IMG/VR virus record: IMGVR_UViG_3300035661_000012 | Location: 1-64,000 of that record | DNA: 64,000 nt | Reading direction: 5' to 3' (one strand) | From: a virus | Part shown: piece after piece, positions 24,343 to 32,811 of the stretch | How positions within the stretch are numbered: the first letter of the stretch is position 1 | How the letters are laid out: each line of letters opens with the position of its first letter | The notes under the pieces: generated by a model | What the model was told of the DNA's origin: nothing | Seen by the model: only the letters and a program-made list of their open reading frames with translations | The model's database searches: none | Program-made: the position numbers and the translations under genes

Positions 24343-25721
24343 TGCGCATAGTATCAACAGATCCCGCTCAAAATGCAACAAATGTTAGTCAGTTAACATC
24401 GATAACTGTTGTATTTGATCTCGATATCAAACCGGACTCAGTTGATAAATCAAGCTTAGTTGTTTCTTTCGCTGATACAAAAATTCTTGTACCAAATCAA
24501 ATTCAACCAAGTTCAGATACATATAAAACTGACGCTATATTTAAACAATCCGGAATGAACTCTTTTGTTGACGGAGATGTTTATATAGACAATGCTGATC
24601 ATAAAAAATTAATATTTAAGCCAAAATTTAAACTTGACCCGAATACTAATTATACAGTCTACATTTCTCAAGGTATTGCTGGAACAGACTCCTCTATTCT
24701 CGGCGGAATTAAAAAATTTACCTTCAAAACTACAGAAGAAGATATAGCTGAGCCAATTCCAGATGTTCCGCAATCAAATATAATCATTGGCAATAATGTT
24801 ATAATCAATTCAAATCAAATTTCTACAATGCGTATTGCCAATACATTACCAAGAGAAAATTCAGTGATGGTTGGTAATCAAACGCTGATATTTACTTTTA
24901 CAGAAAATATTAATGCCAGCAAATTTGATAAAAATAATAATATTTCTATTTATGTAGAAGAGATTCTAAGCGATTATCCTGCTTATAAAGCAGATGTCGC
25001 AATATACACTGCGACTGTATCGGACAAAACTTTAACAATTACATTTAATTCTTCGTTGGCAGAAGAATGTCAATATACTGTGGTTTTAGCAGATATTGAA
25101 AGTGAGAGTGGTGCAAAATTAGACTCTTATGAGTTTAATTTCTTAACACAAATGATCCCATATTATACTTCGATAGCCTCTATCCGCTTATTAGCAGGTT
25201 CGATTTTAGGTAAGATTTCTGATTTTGAAATAGCAAAGTTAATTTATTGGATAAGTCAAGAAGCCGATATTAAATTAAAAAAGCTAAAAATTATACCAGA
25301 GCCCGATTTTTCTCATATCCGTGCTAAATGGGTAATGTATTCTGTGCTTGAAAGAATTTTATCACGCGATTTTGATGATCCTGCATTTGCAAATATTAAA
25401 AAACAACTCGGTGATTTTGTAATTCAAGTTGATTCATCGAATACAGTAAAATTGTTCAACAATTTAATGCAAGAAGTTAGAGACTTCAAACGTGCATTTG
25501 CTGATATGCTTAATTTCAGACTATCTACTGGAATAGCTGAATTAAGAGGTGCTAATCCATCTGACGAATCTATTCGTTTGTGGAAACGCGGAATACAACC
25601 CGGTCTAAATACTGTCGATACTAGAGCCCGTAAATTGATATGGGACGAAATTGCCACTCCTCTAGCCTTTATTACTAGAAGCAGATATGAACTAATGGAA
25701 TATGAAATAAATCAAAGTTAA
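24342..25721 (+). CDS. Head-tail connector candidate with two N-terminal Ig-like (Big_5) domains
   Basis: 459 residues. The first 130 residues match the SbsA/Big_5 Ig-like pattern: VSTDPAQNATNVSQLTSITV ... LIFKPKFKLDPNTNYTVYIS ... KKFTFKT. A second copy (about 160-270) begins MRIANTLPRENSVMVGNQTL and ends YEFNFLTQ. The C-terminal 180 residues are helical and end in RARKLIWDEIATPLAFITRSR, resembling a head-tail connector or neck body. Ig-like domains on phage surfaces often bind carbohydrate weakly. The order head, this gene, neck, sheath supports a connector exposed at the neck. Confidence 0.75.
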   Translation: MRIVSTDPAQNATNVSQLTSITVVFDLDIKPDSVDKSSLVVSFADTKILVPNQIQPSSDTYKTDAIFKQSGMNSFVDGDVYIDNADHKKLIFKPKFKLDPNTNYTVYISQGIAGTDSSILGGIKKFTFKTTEEDIAEPIPDVPQSNIIIGNNVIINSNQISTMRIANTLPRENSVMVGNQTLIFTFTENINASKFDKNNNISIYVEEILSDYPAYKADVAIYTATVSDKTLTITFNSSLAEECQYTVVLADIESESGAKLDSYEFNFLTQMIPYYTSIASIRLLAGSILGKISDFEIAKLIYWISQEADIKLKKLKIIPEPDFSHIRAKWVMYSVLERILSRDFDDPAFANIKKQLGDFVIQVDSSNTVKLFNNLMQEVRDFKRAFADMLNFRLSTGIAELRGANPSDESIRLWKRGIQPGLNTVDTRARKLIWDEIATPLAFITRSRYELMEYEINQS

Positions 25722-25726
25722 CATAA

Positions 25727-26266
25727 ATGAATTATGGTTTTGAAGATATTGTAGATGGCATGCCTTTGGCTGCTGATATAAGTATTAGAGACCTTGTCCA
25801 CAATACTTTATATGGTACAGAAAAAGAAATGCCCCGTGGAAGATGGCTTGTTTGGCAAAAACTTAAAAGAGACTCAGAAGGACAAGCAATTAAAAGCCCA
25901 TTTGTTTATAAAATAACCGAAGAAGGCAAATATAGAGACCGCGGATATGCTACAACAAGAACTGGTTATTTATGTGATGAATATTTAATCCGTGGATTTA
26001 TAACTCCTCCCTCAACACGTTTAGCATTAGATGAAACACAGGCTCCAGTGGGCGTTATGCCAAACAACAGAGTAATAATATGGACGTCTTATAAAGATGC
26101 TATTCATGCAAATGATATCATTATACTTCCTAAAATTGATACCGATGGAAATTTAATTAATCCAGTAGCCATAGATATGGAATATATGATAACCATGGTT
26201 TATAATAAAACATTAGATAATGGTCGTCTTGAGTTTTTTCAAGCCGTCGGAGAAATACAAAAATAA
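25727..26266 (+). CDS. Probable neck / head-completion protein
   Basis: 179 residues, not assigned to a family. The fold appears beta-rich, with LIRGFITPPSTRL and NNRVIIWTSYKDAIHANDII in the middle. It lies between the connector candidate and another neck protein directly upstream of the tail sheath, the usual place for head-closure and tail-terminator genes of contractile phages. TAATG overlap couples it to the next gene. Confidence 0.7.
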   Translation: MNYGFEDIVDGMPLAADISIRDLVHNTLYGTEKEMPRGRWLVWQKLKRDSEGQAIKSPFVYKITEEGKYRDRGYATTRTGYLCDEYLIRGFITPPSTRLALDETQAPVGVMPNNRVIIWTSYKDAIHANDIIILPKIDTDGNLINPVAIDMEYMITMVYNKTLDNGRLEFFQAVGEIQK

Positions 26267-26958
26267 TGGCACGTTTTATTCCATACAACCCAGATCAACG
26301 TATTGGCGAAATAATAGTTCGCATTTTAGATAATATCGGTGGTATCGAAACTACCAAAGAGGAATATCAGGGTGTTGTTGGCTACGACCTTGATACATTG
26401 CTAGATGATGTAAAAGACTTATTAACCAACTATAAAAAAGTAAAACCAGATGATTTAAAGGACTTTTCTTTTATGCCAAATTATGCATATGGTATAGTGC
26501 CTGAAGACGAAGGTAATTCGATTCGATATTCAGTCGTCAGACGTACAAATGGCGTTATTTCAAGAACTAGCGAACCACATGAAGGTGTGCAAGTTCAAAA
26601 ATATATGCTTAGAGATATAATGGCAGATAAAGAAAATCCAGGATATAAAGTTCTTATCTATGAAAAACCGATGGATAATACCATTGACTTCGTAAGCTGG
26701 TCAAAAAACTACCGAGATGCGCATCGAGGTGCTGAGCTTTTCGAAGAATTAATGGAAACCTATGCTTCGGTTCTAAAAGGTAAGGGATTGATACAAATGC
26801 GTTATTTAGGACGAATGAATGATTTATACAGAGAGTATGCAAACTATTCATTATATGGTGCACCTCTTCGTTTCTTTTTTCGTACAAATAAGCTAAAGAT
26901 CGTTTATGAAAAAGTATTAGAAACGTTAATTATCGAAACAATAATCAATAAAACATAA
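26266..26958 (+). CDS. Probable tail-completion / terminator protein
   Basis: 230 residues; begins MARFIPYNPDQRIGEIIVRI. No diagnostic motif. The position immediately upstream of the tail sheath, the size, and the mixed alpha/beta pattern (GYKVLIYEKPMDNTIDFVSW, then a helix GAELFEELMETYASVLKGKG) fit tail-terminator proteins of contractile phages. The assignment is by synteny. Confidence 0.68.
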   Translation: MARFIPYNPDQRIGEIIVRILDNIGGIETTKEEYQGVVGYDLDTLLDDVKDLLTNYKKVKPDDLKDFSFMPNYAYGIVPEDEGNSIRYSVVRRTNGVISRTSEPHEGVQVQKYMLRDIMADKENPGYKVLIYEKPMDNTIDFVSWSKNYRDAHRGAELFEELMETYASVLKGKGLIQMRYLGRMNDLYREYANYSLYGAPLRFFFRTNKLKIVYEKVLETLIIETIINKT

Positions 26959-26974
26959 TTGGAGGATTCAGCTA

Positions 26975-29056
26975 ATGCCTGTATATCGTAATTTACCTGG
27001 TATCAGAGTATTTAAAGAAGACCAAAATCTTTTGGTTGCCGAAATGATACCTGGCGAGCTAACAGTCGTAATTGGCACTTCCCCAGCAGGACCGCGAGAA
27101 CAGCTATATCTTGTTAGAGATCCACAAACAGCGATGTTTACTTTTGATCCAGAGGGATCTCAAGAAGGAACTTTAATTCAGGGAATGCTTGAAGCTGGCG
27201 AATCCGGTTCGAGATATCTTGCCTTATTTAGAATCGGTTCTACCCCTGCAATCTTAGATTTTGTAAATGGATATAAAATACAAGTCGAAGATGGAAGCTC
27301 AGTCAAAATATTTTACGATTTTTCTTCTGGTGCGCATGATCTTAAATTAACACATGCAGTAACTGGAGAAGTCGTATATGATAATATCAACGGTATTGAT
27401 ACCGGATTTGCTATTGTAGATTTTAATAAAGAAATAACAAACTCTGCCGTCTCCATCGGCACAGAGAGTAGCCCCGTTGTCTTAAGTTCTGTCAACACTG
27501 CAATTGGTGCCGCAAACAGCATCACATATGCAGCAGGTGCAAAAACAATCAGCTATCCATCTGCTGTTTTACCATTAGCTGCTGGTATGATAATAACAAT
27601 TACCGGCGGAGATACTGCAGATGATGGAGATTATGAAGTCCTATATGTTAAAGACGAAAAAGCTACATTGGTTAGTAAAAAAGTTGGTGACAAATGGGTT
27701 CCATTTGATGGATTTACTGCCAAAAATGCTGACGATACAAAAGGACAGATTAAAACTCGTTATTTTGCTCAAAATGATGGTACAAAATTAACTCAAATGG
27801 AAATGTTTGAAGCTCTTGCTAAGGCATATTTTGAGTTAGAAAATATCCAATGTGATATGGTAATACCAGCTAGTGTTTATGTAGACGCGCCTAATTTAGT
27901 AAATAATATTGGACAAATAGCCGTACCTGCTGAAGAAGATTTTTTAGGCATGGTTTATCAATTTGAACATGAAGGTGAGTTATTCCACATATGGAAGACC
28001 GGGGCTAATGTCTCTGATAGAATTGTACCAAAACCATATGCTTTAGGTATAGATGGAGTTCATGCAGAAAAGTTAGTAGATGGTAACTATCCTTATGAAG
28101 TTATCATGAATGATACTCCGCTTTCAGGTTTAACCGAAAGCGATAAAATAGTTAAGTTTAATGAAGCAAATTTTGCTCATCAATTAGGCGAATATCTTTA
28201 TGGTTTGTCGCTTAATCAAACTGAAGCTCTTGGTTCAATTGCTATGAGACCACCAACATCATTGGTTAAAAGAGAAGTTGTTAAATGGGTTGGAAAAGCT
28301 CCAATAACTGATGCTAATGGAAACATAACGGTCTCTGGAACTGGATTACTTGGTTATAAATATATGGCTGGTTCTACTGGTGTTAAAGCTGGTTTTTACC
28401 ATACAGCTACTGGATTTGTTGATGGTGATGCAGTTTTGGATCATACTGGCAAACCTGTAGATTTAGGTAAATATTTAGTGATTACTGCTCTTCCATTGAT
28501 TCATACTGGAGCTGCAGCTAATACTGCTGCTGGATATTTAGGTGGAGCTGCTGCTGATTACGCTGGATTTATCATGAGTCTTGATGAAAAAGATGCCCCA
28601 ACAAATAAAAAAATGAAATCTACTCTATCCTTGCCAATTGCATTGCAATTAAAGAATAGCTTGATTGATCAACTTGTTGGAACTCGCTACACAGTATTCG
28701 CATCATCTTTTGATAATTCTGTAAAAGTTGTAGATGCACCTACAGCTGCTAGACCAAATAGTGATTATACTAGAGTACTTACCGTTAGAATAGTTGCACT
28801 TGCTATTGATATGGCAAGAAAGATTGCCGAACCTTTTATCGGCGGCTTAAATAATGGTGAGATTCGTAACGCTCTTGAAGAACAAGAAAATTCGATGCTT
28901 CATAATTTGAAACAATTTGGGTATTTGAATGCTGGTTTAGCTCAAGTGCGTGCTACACGTGATCAAGAAATCAAAGGTGAAGGTATAATGAGATTAATCT
29001 TAAATGTACCTGGTGAATTGAGACAATTATATATTTATGTAAATTTAACTAAATAA
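26975..29056 (+). CDS. Tail sheath protein
   Basis: 693 residues. The N-terminus PGIRVFKEDQ ... ELTVVIGTSPAGPREQ is the standard sheath opening (VGT-x-P-x-GP), and the C-terminal part contains YTRVLTVRIVALAIDMARKI and EGIMRLILNVPGELRQLYIY, typical of the sheath domain that contacts the tube. The middle (about 120-280 and 440-530) holds insert domains probably displayed on the outside. This is the contractile sleeve that drives the tube into the host. A GGAGG site precedes the ATG, and the tube gene follows after 11 nt. Confidence 0.93.
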   Translation: MPVYRNLPGIRVFKEDQNLLVAEMIPGELTVVIGTSPAGPREQLYLVRDPQTAMFTFDPEGSQEGTLIQGMLEAGESGSRYLALFRIGSTPAILDFVNGYKIQVEDGSSVKIFYDFSSGAHDLKLTHAVTGEVVYDNINGIDTGFAIVDFNKEITNSAVSIGTESSPVVLSSVNTAIGAANSITYAAGAKTISYPSAVLPLAAGMIITITGGDTADDGDYEVLYVKDEKATLVSKKVGDKWVPFDGFTAKNADDTKGQIKTRYFAQNDGTKLTQMEMFEALAKAYFELENIQCDMVIPASVYVDAPNLVNNIGQIAVPAEEDFLGMVYQFEHEGELFHIWKTGANVSDRIVPKPYALGIDGVHAEKLVDGNYPYEVIMNDTPLSGLTESDKIVKFNEANFAHQLGEYLYGLSLNQTEALGSIAMRPPTSLVKREVVKWVGKAPITDANGNITVSGTGLLGYKYMAGSTGVKAGFYHTATGFVDGDAVLDHTGKPVDLGKYLVITALPLIHTGAAANTAAGYLGGAAADYAGFIMSLDEKDAPTNKKMKSTLSLPIALQLKNSLIDQLVGTRYTVFASSFDNSVKVVDAPTAARPNSDYTRVLTVRIVALAIDMARKIAEPFIGGLNNGEIRNALEEQENSMLHNLKQFGYLNAGLAQVRATRDQEIKGEGIMRLILNVPGELRQLYIYVNLTK

Positions 29057-29067
29057 GGAGATTGTAA

Positions 29068-29676
29068 ATGGCAGATTTAAAAACATATAGTTCATTCTCT
29101 GGTGCAGATATTACTGCTGTTATGGCCGGAAAACTATTTGCTACTTTGCAAGCGATCTCCTATTCTGTTACACGCGAAAAAGGCCCAGTTTACACAATGG
29201 GCTCTCCTGATCCGCGTGCTTTTGCTCGTGGAAAAAGAGCTATCGCTGGTACACTAGTATTTGTGACTATAGATAAATCATCGTTAATTGGAGGATTCCT
29301 TGAAGCTGATATGCCAGCAGACAACAAAAAGTTCTATGGCAAAAAAGTAGATTCTCGCGCATCTTATACAAATGTCGACACACAATTTGATAACACTACT
29401 TCTTTTGAAACTATATCTGGTAGTGATATTGAAGCAAATGTTGGAGCTGCTGCCGAATATATTGATATCTACTATGCTGATCAAATACTTCCTTTTAATG
29501 TAAATTTATCTGCTGTGAATGAAGCTGGAGAAATTGCAAAGAAATCTATCATCGGCGTTGAATTAATGAACGAAGGTGGTGGAGTAAGTGTTGATGATTT
29601 AGTACTTGAAGAACAATATACCTACATATGTCGCTATATTACTCCATGGATGAAGGTCACTAGATCTAAATCTTAA
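29068..29676 (+). CDS. Tail tube protein (paralogue 1)
   Basis: 202 residues. It follows the sheath, as tube genes do. Recognisable blocks are SYSVTREKGPVYTMGSPDPR, ARGKRAIAGTLVFVTIDKS, LPFNVNLSAVNEAG and IIGVELMNEGGGVSVDDLV. The same block order recurs in the genes at 30158 and, more weakly, 30931. A strong intrinsic terminator follows, as expected for an abundant virion protein. Confidence 0.88.
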   Translation: MADLKTYSSFSGADITAVMAGKLFATLQAISYSVTREKGPVYTMGSPDPRAFARGKRAIAGTLVFVTIDKSSLIGGFLEADMPADNKKFYGKKVDSRASYTNVDTQFDNTTSFETISGSDIEANVGAAAEYIDIYYADQILPFNVNLSAVNEAGEIAKKSIIGVELMNEGGGVSVDDLVLEEQYTYICRYITPWMKVTRSKS

Positions 29677-29691
29677 TAATTCGAGTATTAA

Positions 29692-29701
29692 AATCGATTT
29701 T
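29692..29701 (+). promoter_or_regulatory. Half copy of the bipartite motif before the tube terminator
   Basis: AATCGATTTT occurs between the tube stop and the terminator, as the palindrome AAAATCGATTTT, but no TTGATT follows at +23. It may be a decayed site or a different operator-like element. Confidence 0.3.
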
Positions 29702-29704
29702 ATG

Positions 29705-29743
29705 AGCCCCGCAGGTGTTTTAGAAGCTGGCGGGGCTTTTTTT
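29705..29743 (+). terminator. Intrinsic terminator after the tail tube gene
   Basis: AGCCCCGC (29705-29712) pairs with GCGGGGCT (29730-29737) over 8 bp around a 17-nt loop and runs into a tract of seven T. It lies 28 nt after the tube stop. Partial termination here would keep sheath and tube expression high relative to downstream tail genes. Confidence 0.9.
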
Positions 29744-29802
29744 ATTTGATTTTTCTTTTGCACATCAAGTAATTAGGTTATCATTTTTTAAGGAATTATA
29801 TT

Positions 29803-30141
29803 ATGGTAGTAGCACGTATTGGTGAAACAATTTTTGCAGATATTCAAAACTTAGAATTAGAGCATTCGCTCAAAGGCAAAAGATATTTTACTAAGTTTTT
29901 AAATAAACGCAACTTACGTGGTGGTACTTTATCTGTTAAACGTAATTTAGCTCCATCAAATGCCGACATTGGTCCTTGCGAATTAGATATTATTGATGAA
30001 AAAGAATTTGAAATTAGAAGCTTTGTTGACATTAAATTTTTTGATATTGAAAAAGAAAAACAAGGCATACTGCTTGAGGTTCCACATACTGCATTGAGAA
30101 CCGATACGGAATACCTATTTGCTGGAAAAGAAATTATATAA
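29803..30141 (+). CDS. Hypothetical tail protein
   Basis: 112 residues, not recognised; beta-rich, with KRYFTKFLNKRNLRGGTLSV in the middle. AAGGAAT precedes the ATG. It lies between two tube paralogues, so a role in the tail shaft or tube assembly is likely but unproven. The 126-nt gap upstream holds the terminator and no full bipartite promoter motif. Confidence 0.7.
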   Translation: MVVARIGETIFADIQNLELEHSLKGKRYFTKFLNKRNLRGGTLSVKRNLAPSNADIGPCELDIIDEKEFEIRSFVDIKFFDIEKEKQGILLEVPHTALRTDTEYLFAGKEII

Positions 30142-30157
30142 TTTTAATGGGAGATAA

Positions 30158-30934
30158 ATGTACGCAGATGAACCTATAGAAAAAGGAATTATTAAAACTA
30201 CATACTCTGGTGCGGATATTATTGTCTATGCTGTTGTATCTCCAAATGAGCTTTTAAAAGCTATTTCTCAATGGAATAACTTTCATGAAGAAATAGACCC
30301 GCAACTTGATGTTTTACGAACACCAGGAGATGAAGAAACAGCCGCAAAAGCCAAAGAAATTGAGAACAGTCTTATCAAAAAAGATATTGAGATGAAAAAT
30401 GAGATTGGCAAACATTATAAACGTCTTGCCGAACTACAAACATGTTCTTATTCAATATACAGAGGTAAAGAGCAGGTAAAGGCTTTAGGTCAATCTCAGC
30501 CAAGAGGTTATACCAGAGGCTATGTTACAATAGCTGGAACAATGATATTTACTGTATTTGATAGAGCTGTATTGGCAGAGCTAATAAAAATGGATTATAA
30601 TGAATCTGATTATCGAGAGATAAGAATAGATCAACTACCTCCATTAGATATTTTTATTATCTTTACCAATGAATTTGGTCAGACTTCAAAACTTGCTTTA
30701 TTTGGTGTTGAATTTATGAATGAGGGGCAAGTTATGTCTGTCTCAGATTTAATCACTGAAAACTCTGTTAACTATGTTGCTAGACATTTTCAGCGGATGG
30801 AGAATATTAGTTCTATATATCCAGATTACAAAGATATCGCTTTTATCAATAGCTTCAATTTTAGACAGTTACCTGTCGATGCATATAACCAGGCATATAA
30901 CGAAATTAAATCACTAAAGAAGTATTTCCTATGA
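30158..30934 (+). CDS. Tail tube-like protein (paralogue 2)
   Basis: 258 residues with the same block order as the tube gene at 29068: TCSYSIYRGKEQVKALGQSQ, ARGY-type TRGYVTIAGTMIFTVFDR, PPLDIFIIFTNEFGQ and LFGVEFMNEGQVMSVSDLI. It has an additional charged helical insert of about 60 residues (about 40-90). It probably forms a minor tube segment, a tail-tip ring or a tube-baseplate adaptor. It overlaps the next gene by 4 nt (ATGA). Confidence 0.8.
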   Translation: MYADEPIEKGIIKTTYSGADIIVYAVVSPNELLKAISQWNNFHEEIDPQLDVLRTPGDEETAAKAKEIENSLIKKDIEMKNEIGKHYKRLAELQTCSYSIYRGKEQVKALGQSQPRGYTRGYVTIAGTMIFTVFDRAVLAELIKMDYNESDYREIRIDQLPPLDIFIIFTNEFGQTSKLALFGVEFMNEGQVMSVSDLITENSVNYVARHFQRMENISSIYPDYKDIAFINSFNFRQLPVDAYNQAYNEIKSLKKYFL

Positions 30935-31713
30935 GCACACTATATAATTTAGACGGAAAACCCAAGCCAACAAATAATCTAATGGGCAATTCTATTGTTT
31001 ATGAAACTCAAGATGTTGTCGCTACTCAACCGAAACCAGAGACACAGGTTGACAAAGGTAACCAGTTTCAAACTATATATTTTACTGGTGCACAAACACG
31101 TATACAAATTGGCGAATACTATCTTGACGATATTGCCGAAGTTGAAGGTTTATATCAATATGGTCGCACGCCAATTTATTCATATGCTTCAAAGCATTTT
31201 AATACTGCTGCACAAGGAAGAGTTTTTGTTACTGGAAGTTTAATTATAAATTTTAGGTTTGATGGCTATTTATATGCATTTATTAAAGCTGCATCATCCG
31301 ATGGCAAAAATGGACGTAAAGTTATAGACGACTTATTAAAATCAGCCGCTCCACCCTCTCAAGTTATAAAGCAAATAGAAAGAAGAGAGGGTAATTCAAA
31401 AGATTATATCAATGCTACAGTTAATAAATACACCTCAATTCAAGAAGGAATTAACGATAATGATATCAAAGCTTTTCAAGAAACTTATTGGAACTCAGAA
31501 AAGCCACAAAATTTTCTTAGTGCTGATGCTCGTCCAGAATTTAGAGTACCATTTGATATCATTGTAAAAGATTTTAGAGTTGGATATGATAATGAGAATT
31601 ATCAAGAAAGAACAATTAAAAATTGCTTTTTAACTTCCAATGGATCAGTACGTAGAGTAGATGATTCTCCAGTTGTCGAAGTATATCAATTTATAGCGCA
31701 ATCAATTATTTAA
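30931..31713 (+). CDS. Tail tube-like protein (paralogue 3, divergent)
   Basis: 260 residues. It is weaker but still alignable to the two preceding tube-like proteins: TPIYSYASKHFNTAAQGRVF, VTGSLIINFRFDGYLYAFI, FRVPFDIIVKDFRVG and IKNCFLTSNGSVRRVDD. It has an N-terminal linker and an insertion of about 90 residues in the middle. The relationship is inferred from block order, not from an alignment score. Tail-shaft adaptor or tube-initiator roles are possible. Confidence 0.65.
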   Translation: MSTLYNLDGKPKPTNNLMGNSIVYETQDVVATQPKPETQVDKGNQFQTIYFTGAQTRIQIGEYYLDDIAEVEGLYQYGRTPIYSYASKHFNTAAQGRVFVTGSLIINFRFDGYLYAFIKAASSDGKNGRKVIDDLLKSAAPPSQVIKQIERREGNSKDYINATVNKYTSIQEGINDNDIKAFQETYWNSEKPQNFLSADARPEFRVPFDIIVKDFRVGYDNENYQERTIKNCFLTSNGSVRRVDDSPVVEVYQFIAQSII

Positions 31714-31736
31714 TAACAAAATAGGCAATAACATCA

Positions 31737-32237
31737 ATGGAAAAAAAAGAAACGACATTTGCTGATGAAATGCTCAACTTAGAAAATAAACTTAATGCTA
31801 AAGAAGAAGCTTTAGAACAAGTTGAAGCAGAAGCAAAGGAAGAGTCCAAAAAGGCTGAGAAATCAGAAAGCGAATATTTATTAGAACTGATTTCTAAAGA
31901 AGGCGGACCAACAATGGATCAGATAGAGCAGTGGAAAGAAAAATTCCGTGACAAAGTCTATGCAGTTTATTTTGATAAAAAAGACTTTTATATTTTCCGC
32001 TATCTTACAAGAGTTGAATGGAAAGAAATTTCAGCACAAATTAGCCAAATGAAAACTCCGAATGAAACTATTATTGATGAGCTTATTGTGCAAAAAGCTC
32101 TCTTATATCCCACTTATGATACAGAATTACGCGCTTTAGCTGGCGCTGGTACATTTGAAACATTATCTAAACAAATACGCTATGCCAGCAATTTTGTTCC
32201 AGATGAACTTGCTCTTAGAATGATTGTAAAGATATAA
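31737..32237 (+). CDS. Probable tail assembly chaperone 1
   Basis: 166 residues. A charged, Glu/Lys-rich helical N-terminus (about 1-45) is followed by a compact domain with KVYAVYFDKKDFYIFRYLTR and a helical C-terminus. The pair of genes between tube and tape measure is the standard place for the tail chaperones of contractile and long-tailed phages. In many phages the second is made by frameshifting; here it is a separate gene that starts 1 nt after this stop. Confidence 0.6.
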   Translation: MEKKETTFADEMLNLENKLNAKEEALEQVEAEAKEESKKAEKSESEYLLELISKEGGPTMDQIEQWKEKFRDKVYAVYFDKKDFYIFRYLTRVEWKEISAQISQMKTPNETIIDELIVQKALLYPTYDTELRALAGAGTFETLSKQIRYASNFVPDELALRMIVKI

Positions 32238-32238
32238 T

Positions 32239-32811
32239 ATGAATGTTTTCGAGGCAAAAAGACGCTTCGGTACAATTTATATGATTGAGTTTGATGATGA
32301 GGCACGTGTTGTTTTTAGGCCGCTCTTGCATAAGGAATACAAATCTTATAGAGCGGTCCTAACCGCCATGCCGAACTATGAAGATTCAGCAATGGAGGAT
32401 ATATTTCTTAAATGCCTCATAGATATGACATATCCATATACTTTAGATGACGAAGATAATCCTGTTGTTGATTTTGAATTATTGCCAGCTGGCGTAACTG
32501 ATACCGTTGCTCGTTTTATATTTAATGTATCTGGTGCTGATTCACAAGATAAGTTTTTTAACGATCTTGCTGAAAGCAGAGTCTTTGCAAATTATGATCT
32601 TGAATATCGAGTATTTTCTATTATAGCCAATGCATTACGAGTTGATATTAGCAGTTTTGATGATTTAACATGGGAAGAAATACTTCGTCGTATTGCCCAA
32701 GCAGAATTAATATTATCGGGCAATATTCCTAAAATACCATTTTTACCTGCCGAACCAGAAGTAAAGAAATTAGATTTCGACGCAGATAACAAGGAAGAAG
32801 CTAAAAATTGA
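32239..32811 (+). CDS. Probable tail assembly chaperone 2
   Basis: 190 residues; begins MNVFEAKRRFGTIYMIEFDD. No family motif is certain. It directly follows the first chaperone candidate and precedes the large tape-measure candidate, with its TGA stop overlapping the TTG start of that gene (TTGA). The C-terminus is acidic (DFDADNKEEAKN). The role is inferred from gene order. Confidence 0.6.
   Translation: MNVFEAKRRFGTIYMIEFDDEARVVFRPLLHKEYKSYRAVLTAMPNYEDSAMEDIFLKCLIDMTYPYTLDDEDNPVVDFELLPAGVTDTVARFIFNVSGADSQDKFFNDLAESRVFANYDLEYRVFSIIANALRVDISSFDDLTWEEILRRIAQAELILSGNIPKIPFLPAEPEVKKLDFDADNKEEAKN

Noticed and set aside
31737-32811. Programmed frameshift joining the two tail chaperone candidates
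   Set aside because: The second gene has its own ATG 1 nt after the first stop, and no clear slippery heptamer was found at the junction.
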